Origin: Paraphysoderma sedebokerense
Lineage: Eukaryota > Blastocladiomycota > Physodermatomycetes > Physodermatales > Physodermataceae
Length of the DNA stretch: 64,000 nt
Assembly (NCBI GenBank): GCA_025602915.1
Contig: JAHLJZ010000099.1
Span: forward strand, 19,719-83,718
Direction of reading: 5' to 3'
In this document: in pieces, positions 24,706 through 36,208 of the stretch
Numbering within the stretch: the first letter of the stretch is position 1
How the letters are laid out: each line of letters opens with the position of its first letter
Made by a program: the position numbers and the translations under genes
The notes under the pieces: model-generated
The model's input: the letters and a program-made list of their open reading frames with translations, nothing else
Told to the model about the DNA's origin: nothing
Database searches by the model: none

Positions 24706-27647
24706 CCCACTAAGGGGGACGTTCAAACTGTACTTCACCATAGGTCGCAGTACGTAAACGTTTGCGTTGATACAAAATGACAGATGTTACGTGATAGTTT
24801 TGTCCTTAGAGACTGCTGACCTGACAACAAAAAGCCAATGGATTATATCAATTTTCAGTTACATGCAGGAGCTCAAAGCAAATTATACAATTCAAACAGC
24901 CGGAAGAAATTTCGCTCTGCTGGACTTCCATTTTCCTCCGTTCACGTCACAGTTACTATAAATCGTGTCGAAAAACGATACTAAGTAGCATGCACAATGT
25001 AGGTGACGGCAAGTATAAAGAAATTTTGTGAAAGGAAAAGAAATGGAAAGAATTGCAATTACTGAAGCCATTGAGCCGCCTGATGAACTGAAAGATGTCG
25101 GAACCAACGTTGAGCCGTTAAGAATTAAATTCCGGTCGAAATAAGAAGCAACATTTGAAGGAGAAATGCAGCGCCTGCGCTACAACCTCCGCCCAGTGCA
25201 ATCCCACTTTTTTTGCTTTTCTCTTGCTCTCATTCACCTCTGTGGTCGTAGGAGAAGAAGATGATAGTTGATGTATTCTTTCCAATCCTTTCCGTTGGAC
25301 AGGCTGCGAACAAAGAATTCACCAGTCACCACGACGAGTACACAAATTACTGACAAGGCTAAATTTCTTCTTGATTCGTCGAATGCAGAGCCCAGATGTA
25401 TCACTTACTTTTACAGTGACGGATATATCTTGAAAATGTTCTTGCGGCCCGTACGTATTATGGTTTGACTATATCACATACGAATATCGTCTTACGGAGC
25501 TCAATTTATAGCACCACGAGTATTAAGTATCAAATCTCCTGGATCGAGCTTTGAGTACCACCCTTTAAAAGGCAATTAATTTGGATCGAAAACAGTGGGA
25601 GACGTCGCAGACAAGCAAGGAGCAGATTCCATGAGTTTATAAACCAGAATTCCGTGCATTGAAGATAATAAAATTTAATTTTCTAAATGTGGTGAAGCAT
25701 TTTCAATCTGCTAAGAGCAGTTCCGACTGTGACTACAAATACGAATGCACGCGAGAGCCGACTTTACTGTAATCGGATATTCAGGATATATTGAGCGAGA
25801 ACTGACTTTAGACAAATCGGCATCGGGATCATTTGTTTCGTCGATGATCGCCTAATTTTGTTTGTAAATGAGGATATTGAGAATAGTTAATATTTAATTT
25901 CTATTCTCTATCAATGGTTTTTTACTTCCTATTTTGCTGTCGCTGTATTATTACAATTGAGTTACTTGTATATATATATGTAATATGTGTATAAGCTTTG
26001 CGATTTTATCCGACACAATATAATTCATCTAAACAAATTAGTCGGCAAACTTGTGTTTGAATGTGCGTGAGGTCCTCCGGGCAATCGGACTATAGATTAA
26101 GAAGGTGGTACAGCATGGAGTAGATAGCTGCCACAAACATAAGCAATACTATCACACAAGACGAACTTCAATTGATTGTAGATAGTTTTAATCATCCACT
26201 TCACCCGGCAATAGCTGCAAGCAAAGTCCGCCTTGTCAAGCCACTTGGTTATGCCACCACCGTTTTCCCATTTATTTTAATTTTTAACCATCGACGACGA
26301 TGATGACGATACTTACGATAATATTGAGCCAAACGGGAAAATTCCCAGAAATAAGTCTTTCTCGCGTCCGTGGAGTTCAAGTAAGCTTCAGAGTTCAGAT
26401 TCAATGACATCCTGCATCTATCATTAATCAACTTACATTCAAAAACTCCGAAGATATCCCCCCATTAGGGACATATGGAAACTATAGCCGAGCCAGCGAT
26501 AAGATTAGCTTCTCGGCAAATGTTTTAGAACTCTCCTTGCATCTAACTTGCTGAATTGTAATCATATCCGATGGATGTTACACTGATCAAGATTGGCATG
26601 CATTACGAGAAGAATCGGAATATATTGACAAGACAGCAGAGTAAGGGGGCAAAGAGGTGTATGAATCTGTCCGCTTTCAGACTCCAAAAAAACCAAATTC
26701 GCACAGCTCACGGTTCTTTGCAATGTCATGGTTTCTCGGCACGATCGTTTAATACTCCTTCCCTTCCTCGCGGGAGTGGTGGATGGCAATGAACCTGTCA
26801 TACCAGTAAAAGACCCCGAAGAATTCTTCACGACGGCCCAAGAAATGCCGTTGCAGATGGCAGCTTCACGCCATCGTTTCTGGGACCTATGTCAAGCGAC
26901 GGCACTAGACCCGCGATTGATCCAAGCACTCTCGCCCAAGGTGACGTTGTCGATCTTCTGTTATTACCAAGAGCTTATCTCAGACGCCTGAGACGCAAGG
27001 AAGCGGAAGCATCTGTGGGTTTTATGTGGACCTGAAAAAGCGGTGCTGAAATTAGGACGGTTAGAAGTAGATAGTCGATGGCCGGCGACTCCACAAAAAA
27101 GGGCACATTCCGGTGTCTTGTCCGAGCTATCCACCAAACGGACCCCAATGGAAACTTTATTAATTGATTCATAAGAAATAAGAATGTAGACGTGAAGCAC
27201 TGATTAATAGGAATAGTTGTAATTTGCAGAAATTAGCATAAATTTGATTAAGTCTATAACATAATGTCCTCATAGTTAAAATCAACTACCCTGCGCTTGC
27301 CAATTGCCCTCGACCCTTATAATAATGACCCAAGAAACGTCGGACTTAATTAATTAAGACAGCGCACTTCTGCGCATGAAACGATAGAGTACGTAACCAT
27401 ACGTTTGACATATCGGACTTGAGACTGCGCATCTTTGTAAAGGGCCTTGGCACTGCCTTGGCAGGCCCTTGAGCTGAACAGTGTACGCAAGACATCGCAC
27501 ATTGTGAGATCGGCGATGCAGGAGTTAGAAACCACCGACTTGGAACCTCCAAGGGGGGAACCGACAATGTGTGACGTGAAACTTGCCGGACCGGTCCTTA
27601 CACGAAAAATCGAGGAAAAACCCAGTCGGAACAAGTTCCTTAGTGGG
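24706..27647. mobile_element. about 2.9-kb insertion with short inverted ends (possible non-autonomous DNA transposon)
   Basis: The segmental duplication is interrupted here; its left part stops near 24655 and its right part resumes near 27650. The interrupting DNA begins CCCACTAAGG (24706-24715) and ends CCTTAGTGGG (27638-27647), an exact 10-bp inverted pair whose similarity extends weakly inward. No transposase, reverse transcriptase or integrase was recognised. Inside are only short open frames, for example 26728-26991 (+) and 27447-27710 (+), in DNA that seems more GC-rich than its surroundings, plus coding-like scraps on the minus strand near 25140-25460. No clear target-site duplication was found. 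It could equally be non-mobile DNA lost from the left copy. Confidence 0.4.
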
Positions 27648-27649
27648 TC

Positions 27650-29540
27650 ACTGGGCAGAATTGAGAATTCCGAACAGAATATTCGAACAGCGCGGGTTCT
27701 TAAAAACTGAATAAGTCTACTAATAATATGGATGCAATAAACATTCCAATTTTCCCTCTGCTCACAAAGCCTTTACAGCGAAGTGTAGTCCTAAGCCTAG
27801 TGTTAACATTTTTCGGCAATATTGCCAATTCAAATTGAGCGCGAAATGGTATGGATTTCTCACTTCTTCTGCGTTTTGGGACATCGGCTTAAATATCGAC
27901 CACACCAGGCCAACCAACGATGCCGTCGATTAACGGGATGCATCTTTATTACGGCACTGATTATCGCCTGTCTGTTGATGACTGTTCATAACGTTAGGCC
28001 ATTGCTGGTTCAAGACCTATCAATTCTGCAGAACGAGATAGCTAAATGGGAAACAGGAAAAGTGAAATTGGAACAATCGACATGGACGGCAATTGTAAAT
28101 ATTCAAGATAAGTCAACATCCAATGTTACCGCAACGTTTCAACAACAGCTTGCTAAGAGCAACTCCGAGGGTTGGGTTTGTATATTTGTATGGTGTTTTC
28201 TATTTTCAAGTAACGGTGAACTAATGTACCAAATGTCTGTACAGTCTGAAATCCTCTATCGCACGCAGAATGAGGATAAAACAATTCCTAATTTCGGTTA
28301 TCAACGACAAGAAGGACAGATCTTGTTAAATGAAAGTGATTTTGAGCGGGGCAGGAATGTTGACGAATTGGTTGTCGTTAACTTGACCTGGTCAGTTGGA
28401 AATGGCGCTTCATCCTCTCAAACAGTTCAGGTTCCGTACAAGATCGTACAGACCAGAGATAGGGCATCACTCGGCTGCGGTACAACAGCTCAATGATTAT
28501 GGCGTGCGTATATTCATATTGTTACTTCACTCATCTTCTTTGAAATAGTAAAGTAATAATGTCATTTATCCGTTTAGGATGCACCGATTCTCATGCCATT
28601 CGAGCTTATTATCGCGGCGCCTGGAATGATGTGAAAGGGTTATGCACTTATACCTACTATCTTGGGTATATTTGTCTGCAAGCTGTCTTCGTGGACGGCA
28701 ATTATGTCTTGTAAGTATTTCTAGATTTCCCGGATTTCCACGTAAATCGAATATCTTCGTCCTTTCCCAGAAATCCGAGCGACATAAGTTGTTTCAATAA
28801 CATGCGCACTAAAATTGGTTCCTTGGATAATAAAGATTATGATACCGGGCTATCGGTGCTGTCCTACGTCCAGACGGGTTCAAACGTACCGGGATATTAT
28901 TGGACTTTTCAAAGAAATCTGACTGTTGAAGTCAAGGACTCAACTGATCCCATCATTTGGGTTGAAAAGGAAACGAAGGGAACCTTTAAAATTTTGTTTC
29001 AAGGAGCCAGGGTATATTTTCTGTACAGATGTCTCTTAGAGTACTGTTGAAACCGCTTACGAAATAAGTTTTTTCTTCAACGTAGTCACCTGTTTTTATA
29101 TCTAATGTGGTATTATTCTCACTTGCTGGCGTTTCTGCATTTATGGATTATTGCCGGAAAAAAGTTATTTCCTCGAGAGCAGATGAAAGGTAAGTGAAGA
29201 TTTATTTACCTGTAAATACAGACGCCTGTGGGATAACTTACAATGACCTCGTCTGCAGTGTTTCGCCCAATGTTCCATCGTTCACGTACGTCACTCTCGA
29301 ATATCTTAAGTCTAATGAAGTGATTCAAATAATAATTCTATTCTGTAGATCCAATATCGGAATACAGCAACACAACCCCCCACCCCCGCCGTATTCTCTT
29401 CAAGCGCCACCTTCTGCACCTCCGTTGTACTCACTGTAGACTACTTGTTTATTTGCTGTTGACAAAATTTATATAGTACATTAAAAACTGGTGATTGTAT
29501 ATATATATAAATTCGTCACTGAGAGTTAACAGATCGGTTG
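27650..29540. repeat. segmental duplication, right copy (second part)
   Basis: This matches about 22070-23950, beginning near ATTCCGAACAGAA and running past the membrane-gene stop to a shared TATATATAA-rich 3' region. Together with 24021-24655 it is the second copy of the 21450-23950 block. Confidence 0.7.
27846..29439 (+). CDS. unrecognised two-pass membrane protein with PPPY/PSAP tail (copy 2)
   Basis: Exons: 27846-28175, 28245-28479, 28578-28710, 28771-29011, 29086-29189, 29349-29439; about 377 residues. If GTATGG after the ATG acts as a donor to the acceptor before 27909, the start is spliced as in copy 1 and the protein is about 357 residues. It is a paralogue of 22253-23853 with the same exon borders. 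Features: signal anchor (CIFITALIIACLLMTV), glycosylation-rich ectodomain, second hydrophobic segment (FISNVVLFSLAGVSAFM), and a tail with PPPPPYS and PPSAPPLYSL. The second helix has lost one codon and is followed at once by DYCRKK, so it may be a weaker membrane segment. Middle exons are almost identical between copies while the ends differ, suggesting gene conversion or selection. Function unknown. Confidence 0.65.
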
Positions 29541-30499
29541 GCTCATATTCATTGTGTGATTCTTCTGTGTTCTACAAAAGAATGCCCAGGCGGGCCACTG
29601 CTGCATTCCAACCGTTAAATAGCAGACAACATAAACATATTAGCCCCGTAGTATTGTAGCGACTCGATACACTGCATTTGCTGAGTAAGTCATATCAGCA
29701 TTACTGTAAACGAATGCTGTTCTGCTGTTCAACTGTATCGTTGTCGCTTCATCCACAACCTTGACACGACCCAAAACGTTTTTGCTTAATTTGAACACTG
29801 CGAACTATGCAAATTCGGATACCTCCAGTGAAACCTATTTTCCACTTCATTTCTTCGTTATGTCTCTTATCCATCGTCTTTTCGTTTGCATCCCTGGATA
29901 TAGGACTATTTAATGTTTTCGGTTTGAGTGAATTCGGCAACTCTGTAGCCCCACCTTCGATTTTCGCCAGCGTTAATAACAAATTAACGACGTTTTTTTC
30001 ATCTTTATTGAGACCATCTTCTATTGAATTTATGAAATGTGTAAATTATGCAGCTCCCGGTCGAAATTTTATTTCCATTGAAAGTTACTGGGAACTATTA
30101 CGTATTTATTCATTATCCGTTTATCATCTTGGAAGAACATGTATACCCATGCTCGCTGTGTGTATTGCGAGCATTTATGTTCCGACAATGATCTTATGAA
30201 TCTCTGATGATATGATACATATTATTGAAACTACACTAGCGGGGCCAAACCCGAACTGATGCCATATCTCATGACAAGACAATTTTAACAGAAGCATGTA
30301 TATAACCTTCAACTAAAATTCGATATTACAGCTTTATTTGTACAACATACTTGCATACTTCTGCACGTTTCAATAGTAAAATAAACATTGCATGACAAGC
30401 CTGACAACCCGAGTTCAGCAATAAAATGAAATAGTGGTATCAGTTCGGGGGCTTCTTGGTCCACCTTCCCTATTCCCTCCTTATGATTTGTCAGTTACT
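29440..30499. other. intergenic region with an unassigned ORF at 29807-30199
   Basis: The first 100 bp is the tail of the duplication. An open frame at 29807-30199 (+), 130 codons starting MQIRIPPVKPIF, has a hydrophobic N-terminal stretch (FISSLCLLSIVFSF) and a second hydrophobic patch at its end. It could be a small secreted or membrane protein, or chance. No homology is recognised and no splice partner is clear. The rest is AT-rich. Confidence 0.3.
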
Positions 30500-30757
30500 A
30501 TGACTGTGGCATCATCGACCGAACCTTCGAAATCAGAATGTACCATCCTTCCTATCCTAAATTATCAATGTGACATCCACTCAACGCAGATTATTTGTCA
30601 TCCTCTCCTTCGCCTTTTTCGGAAATGTAAAAACTTGCCTGCTGTCGAGATAACAAAAGAAAAACAGAAAGCCGAGTTTCTGGAAGCATTAGGAGTCTAT
30701 AATGAGAATCTGGAAGACCATGACCGGGGATTTTGGAGAAGTCTCGATAGGAGGTAG
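30500..30757 (+). CDS. SOM1: mitochondrial inner membrane peptidase complex subunit Som1
   Basis: Single exon, 85 residues from the ATG at 30500. An upstream in-frame codon at 30434 is not needed. The protein carries a twin CX9C motif, Cys14/Cys24 and Cys33/Cys43, spelled CTILPILNYQC and CHPLLRLFRKC, followed by KNLPAVEITKEK. This matches fungal Som1, a small intermembrane-space protein that supports the Imp1/Imp2 inner membrane peptidase; twin CX9C proteins are typically imported and oxidised by Mia40. The C-terminal part after KNLPAVEIT is longer than in yeast Som1 (74 residues). Confidence 0.85.
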   Translation: MTVASSTEPSKSECTILPILNYQCDIHSTQIICHPLLRLFRKCKNLPAVEITKEKQKAEFLEALGVYNENLEDHDRGFWRSLDRR

Positions 30758-31269
30758 CGATATTTATAAGCAAAACAAAGTTAACAAAACAAGCCGACTT
30801 GATATCTAAGGAAGATGGTTCGTCAAACATTCTGTCCAAATTTGTTGATTTCCTTATCTAATGTTCTCAACAGTATTTTTACCGTCTATACCAGACATTT
30901 GCATTAGAATCATGTTATCCAGCGGATAACTCTGCCCGCTAGTGCTACAGTCGTTACCCAACGGTACGATCTGGACTGAATGGACAGATTCACTCTTTGC
31001 AGAAAATGGATATTCGCAATGACATTATTACAGTGTATTGATGGGATATTGTACATTGAGAAACTATATGCGATGGAGTTTTTACACTCGAGATCAAGTT
31101 TATTTATCTTTTGCCGTTTCCCGACGTCGGATGAGAGAAAGAGCACAATTGGATCGAAACGAGAAATGGCGGCACACTGTCGGGACCCGAAAGGACGAAA
31201 AAGCATTTACGTTGGTTTGTTAATAAGCTTAATATTCTAAAGTAAAGAGAAAAAAAATATAAAAAGAAG
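30758..31269. other. intergenic region between SOM1 and tRNA-Lys
   Basis: About 510 bp. Overlapping short frames at 30980-31240 (+) have some charged composition, including RRRMRERAQLDRNEKW. No start, intron pattern or family makes a gene call safe. T-runs next to 31270 are the tRNA terminator. Confidence 0.3.
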
Positions 31270-31342
31270 CGCCCAATGTGGGGCTCGAACCCACGACATT
31301 GCGGTTAAGAGCCGCACACTCTACCGACTGAGTTAACCGGGC
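31270..31342 (-). tRNA. tRNA-Lys (anticodon CTT)
   Basis: A 73-nt cloverleaf on the minus strand. Acceptor stem GCCCGGT pairs with ATTGGGC, anticodon arm TGCGG-CTCTTAA-CCGCA, T-loop TTCGAGC, discriminator G. There is no intron. Two T-runs just downstream in the direction of transcription (plus-strand A-runs at about 31248-31266) fit RNA polymerase III termination. It is identical to the gene at 40777-40849. Confidence 0.96.
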
Positions 31343-31873
31343 TACTGTTAAAGAAGGATTCATAATTATTATCAAGCACAACTCCAAATAGCAACAATTC
31401 TAATAGCCGGCTAATGTACTACTTGACTCTTGATTCATTCCTCAGTTAATGGAAGTACTCATACACTAAGTGTGAAAGTATCATATTTGGATTGCCTATT
31501 ATTCGAATCAGACGGTTCACGAAGTGGCATTTCAGATTTCGTTTGGTTGATTTTCCAGATCAATTTTCATTCAGCAGCTCGCTTGTATTTGTTGGCGCCA
31601 AACGCTGCTAACCGATTGCAATTAAGCGAACAGGACCAAAGAAGAAGTGATCGACGGATGTTGGCTGACGGAGAACATGTAGCAATTTGTAATAGAATGT
31701 GACTTTTTATTTTGTGAAAATACATACATGAACGGCTTCTCTATACAAAAAGAAACCGTCAAACATCCATTAATCTACATTGTTGAAGTCATCTGTGCTC
31801 TCCCATTATTCCAAAAGAAACCACTCCAGCTCATCCGATTGTCCGAGCTGTCTAAATCCTAATCGTATGAACT
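31343..31873. other. intergenic region between tRNA-Lys and CDC45
   Basis: About 530 bp. It contains an open frame at 31430-31702 (+), 90 codons, with no recognisable domain. It probably contains the 3' untranslated region of CDC45. No other feature was seen. Confidence 0.3.
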
Positions 31874-34800
31874 TCAGTATCCAACCCTGGCAATTTCAAC
31901 GCACAATCTTTCCACCCAGTCGACCAGGTCATCTTTATTAATTTCTAACCACCAAGATTCAAACGCATCGTGCTTGACTCGAGCTGAAGTGTAGGATGTT
32001 GTCGATTGGAATGCCAGTGGGAAGATACTAAAAGTAAAGTCATTCGGACAAACCAATATAAAAATCAATTCATTAAGTAGTAAGTCATGTCAATTTTAAT
32101 AATTATGTAGTTCAATCATGAAAGAAACACAAACTTCCGCCTAACAACTCCCCATTCCATGCCAATCATATGTGCCATGACCATGAACGTTTGACTGTGA
32201 GCGTTATAAACTGCAACGACAAGCGGCAAATGCGACGGTTGATTCTGTGAGGTGGACATTCGTTTCATTTCCTAATAATCGCAACAAAATGCCAGCCAAC
32301 CAAGGGAATTCAGAGAGTTTCAGAACAGGAAAGTGCAACAGGGAGAAATAGAGAGACCAAAGTCAGATACGAAGATTGAGATTTCGATATAAAAACAAAA
32401 GACGGAATGAAGGCATACCCGGACTACGCCCCCAACCCAAGTGCCCAAACGTTCCAAACTCTTCACTCTGCCTTCATTACCAAAAACGCCAATATCAGGC
32501 CCATCTTTGATCAAAACGAATCTGAAACCTTTCATTGTTTTGACTGACTGATTTTCGATGAGTGAAGTCGCTGTTCGAAGGATGCAGGAATGAAGGTGAC
32601 GAGAGAGACTGATGCCATGTAAGAGAAGGTCGCGACTGTATTTTAGTGAGATAAATTGGGAACAGGTCAGATTTAGAAACAGATAGAGTCAATGTAAAAC
32701 GAAAATTGAGTATAGAAAACGTACTCATCCAATGCATCATATCCAGCAAACCAACCTCTCTCCCATACCTTCGTCCCATCTTCTTCGTCACCCATTCCCC
32801 CGCCAAAACCCAACCCCAATCCAACACCTCCCTCCAACCCTTCCCACCCTCTGCAACTTGCCTCCAATAATGCGCTGACAGCGTAAACAACATCACTGGC
32901 TGAAACTACGAAATTGAATCCATAAGATTTTGTAAATGAAGGGAAGGTGATGTTCGGCAGATTATATTGTGGTCCAATCTCAACCAATTTCTTTGGAAGT
33001 GAGGACTTGATGGAGGACGGTAAAGAATGATGGAGTTGAAGTGATTGTTTGAATGGCATGCTGCAGTCAAGGAGTTGGTATCAAGAAATGGGTAATGAGC
33101 AAAACGATTCGCAAGCTACAAATTGAATAGAATACAAACCCCATTTTGGCCAACATATTTCGAACCCTACTTTTGCCTTTTTCATTCCAGCCTGAGACGC
33201 GGCAGCAAACATAATCGCTGTGAATCAGAGAATCATACAGATTCCAATGCCGATAATGAATGAATCGTAATTCTTCAGCTTCAAACTTCACGTATCCCTT
33301 TCCAGGATCGACTGCCACTCCGGAAATCGTTAGGTCCTCCTCCGTCGAATGTGCGTTTCCGTTTGTAGGCATCGGTTCGAGGGAAGGATCGTCTAAATCA
33401 GGGTCGGTCGAAGAAGTAGCGTTTGAAGTAGAGGAAGTTGGAGGTGTGGGAAAGTATTTGCGGACCAGCGTTTGATATACTTCTGTTTGTTGAAGGTATC
33501 GGGTATGCGAGATGCGATGGTGAATATACTGGTCCGTTAAACCGAGAATCGCCAACCTATACCCAAAGGCAATCCAGGATTAATTTCTCGATTTATGAGT
33601 GTCGAGCCTTTGATGAGGAAATCAATGGGTCAAATACATACCACACGGTATCACCCTTAACTCTGTCCAATGCATCGCACAGCAAAAAAGCCATCTCAGC
33701 AACCGAGAATCCAAAGTAATATCCACCCTGGTAATAGTCCAAGATAAGTGTTTGCGCCTGCGCTCTTTTCACTCTTTTTTCTCTCCTACTTTCTCCAGAA
33801 GATTTCTTTGGCCTTTTCCGTTTCTTTGATTTCGGGGAGGAAGGAGAATTAGGAGGAGAGTTCTCTTTGGATGAAGACATTTCAGTATCGGAATCGTGAT
33901 CTGGAGGCGAAGATTCTTCATCCGAATCCATTTCCTCGTCTGCCTCGTCCTCTCCATCACTATCGCCCTCTGAATCGGAGTCCTCATCGTCATCCACATC
34001 GTACTTTTAAGTAGAATGATGTTAAGTAAAACGAGTGCCACAGATTACAGAATGAATAAACTCAATGTTAGCATTTGAGAAGTAAACTTACCATACTCTC
34101 AATCCATGCATCCTTGATTTCGCCCATGTCGTTTTCAATTTCGCCATCGTCGAAAACAATGATCTGAATTTGATACGATGCATAGTACATTTAAGCAGCA
34201 ATGAATAGGGAATAGATACAGTTGGTCAGACATTACATATATGCGAACTATTGAAGTTAATACATCACAAAGCAGGAGACTTACATTTGATGAACCCCAT
34301 AAATTTGTTAGATTTAATGGTCGATGGGAATCAAAAACGTAACAGTATAAAGTTTCCCTTATGTCCAAGAGTTCTGATAAATCCACTAAACCGCCGCAAT
34401 TGATAAATATAACTGATTGGAGCTATTATTTGGAAAAAACATGAACATGGACATCGAATTTCATGATGTTGGGGATGCGCGTCAAACCGTGTTTTGTTTT
34501 TGGTAAACCGAGATAAGAGTCGACAATTTAAACAAAGTAATATTTACAGTGGTAATTTATAGTTAGTATATTGTGAGATATCTTTGAAAAGATTAGAATA
34601 CTGAACAACGAAATTGTAACTCAGCCTATTACCTCTTCATTAGGTTGAATCAACTTTTCATTATATTCTGCTAAATCCGAATAACTAGCGACAGGAACAA
34701 TATTATAAGGAATATAATCCGCTTTCAGAAGCGACTAGATTCAATGCAAAGTTGGAGATATCGTTCGACAGTCCGGTCATGTCGTGGGAAAGTGCATTTA

Positions 34801-35004
34801 AGAAGGCGAATTAGCTGCCGCCGAGGTTTAGCAATTCTGAATGTCACAGATAGTTACCACTATAATTTTGCACGCACACACAGCATCTACATCGTTTGCA
34901 ACGAACAGAAGAACAGCTTGTGCACCATCTTGAGAATTCGACTGAGCATGCTCTCGTATCTGGGAGTAAGCTTGTTCGTAGGAATCGATTGACTGGACAA
35001 CCAT
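31874..35004 (-). CDS. CDC45: DNA replication initiation protein Cdc45
   Basis: Ten exons: 35004-34858, 34734-34633, 34422-34285, 34163-34092, 34003-33642, 33556-33140, 33060-32725, 32635-32419, 32271-32135, 32027-31874; 693 residues. Cdc45 joins MCM2-7 and GINS to form the replicative helicase. Evidence: N-terminal AVLLFVANDVDAVCACKII, DYIPYNIVPVASYSDL, GGLVDLSELLD, FDSHRPLNLTNLW, VFDDGEIENDM, DYYQGGYYFG, LAILGLTDQYIH, FPSFTKSYGF, SASDVVYAVSALLEAS and a terminal ARVKHDAFESWWLEI. After residue 153 comes a strongly acidic and serine-rich linker, then a basic KSKKRKRPKK stretch that may be a nuclear signal. Two introns use GTTTGT donors. Confident. Confidence 0.95.
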
Positions 35005-35461
35005 TTAGAAGGAGTGGTTGTAAATCGATAGATTTAACTTCCAGACTATATAGACACTATAAATCAGCGGTTGTGGTTATGTCTGGATCGGCTGATGGTG
35101 TGTTCTATCTGATTAGTACAGGGGAGAGAATGTCACGAAGTTTTGAACGGGAACATGCGCCAAAACAAGGGCCGCACAATACAGAGGCTTTAGCAATTAC
35201 AAATTTCCATTTTATTTTTACTATAACGGCACTTCCCTCACAGTTAATTACTGAATATAAAACATAGTGGGCCCAATATCTGCTAAATGTTAATCAGGGT
35301 GTTTAGGGATCGAAAAGTTTATTCCTGTTCTGAAACTGGAGGTTTACCACATTAAGGTGAGATTATTATGAGCGCAGAAATTAACAATTTTCTCAAAGTA
35401 TTTCCATCATAAATTAGAATCACAAAAGAAATACTATTTCCCATTGCAGTGTGAAGCAAAA
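35005..35461. other. intergenic region upstream of CDC45
   Basis: About 460 bp between the CDC45 start and a tRNA-Asn gene. It should hold the CDC45 promoter. Short frames here are not convincing. Confidence 0.4.
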
Positions 35462-35561
35462 CGCTCCAGGGTGGACTCGAACCACCAACCTTTTGGTAAC
35501 AGTCAATTCGATGCACTTCGCCTTTAACAGCCAAACGCGCTAACCATTGCGCCACTAGAGC
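35462..35561 (-). tRNA. tRNA-Asn (anticodon GTT) with 27-nt intron
   Basis: 100 nt on the minus strand. Acceptor stem GCTCTAG/CTGGAGC, anticodon stem TTTGG/CCAAA with loop CTGTTAA after intron removal, T-arm GGTGG-TTCGAGT-CCACC, discriminator G. The intron sits in the usual place, just 3' of the anticodon. A TTTT terminator follows immediately. The mature sequence matches the genes at 59809 and 62021, but their intron is shorter and different. Confidence 0.93.
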
Positions 35562-36208
35562 AGTTGTTTCAAATTCTCCCTATTTTTTTGATATACATTT
35601 CGTCAATTCAGTCTGTCTAATGAATTCACTGTCCGCCATGGGGAATCAAAATTTGTGCTGAGTTGCAAGCTGTCAACGGCAATAGGATGTCGCAATTATT
35701 GAAGTCGAATTACTAGGGAATCAGGTCAGGCATCGTAAATATGTCTGCATTAGCCTTACCGCACCTACACCTATACACACTTCAATCAGCACGTTAATTC
35801 CTCGTGCCCCAGACAGAAATGAACGAAATCAATAAATATGGCATAAGTGAAAGCCTTTCGATTCATATATCTTTCTATATTTAACAGTGGACAAAATTAT
35901 GCGGTGAAAGCCCTACGCTCGGGACGCGATGCACATGAACCTGAAAATAAATCATTTTATTATTTTTACTTTTCATAATTTACACCGCCCATTGTGCCAG
36001 CCTAAAACAACAGTTATTTGAGTTTCTAGAAATACAAAGGTATTAGACCTGCGAAGGAATGTGTTTAACAGAGATCAATTGGAATGCCCCTTGGTGCAAA
36101 GAACGGGCCGGGCGTTCTCTGTCTGTGCCCGAGCTTTATCCACCGTCAGACTGAGAACATTTGGTAGCACTGTCCTACATCTTAACTGGAATTTATAGTC
36201 GACCAAAT
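35562..36208. other. intergenic region upstream of the glycosyltransferase
   Basis: About 650 bp of AT-rich DNA that should hold the promoter of the GT2-like gene. The frame runs back in phase from 36209 to 36161 without an ATG. No other gene or repeat was seen. Confidence 0.4.

Noticed and set aside
24706-27647. Classification as a CACTA or other named transposon superfamily
   Set aside because: The ends contain CACTA, but the flanking bases do not form a 3-bp target duplication and no transposase was found.
30980-31240. Small gene between SOM1 and tRNA-Lys
   Set aside because: Two overlapping plus-strand frames and one minus-strand frame compete; none has a supported start, splice pattern or family.
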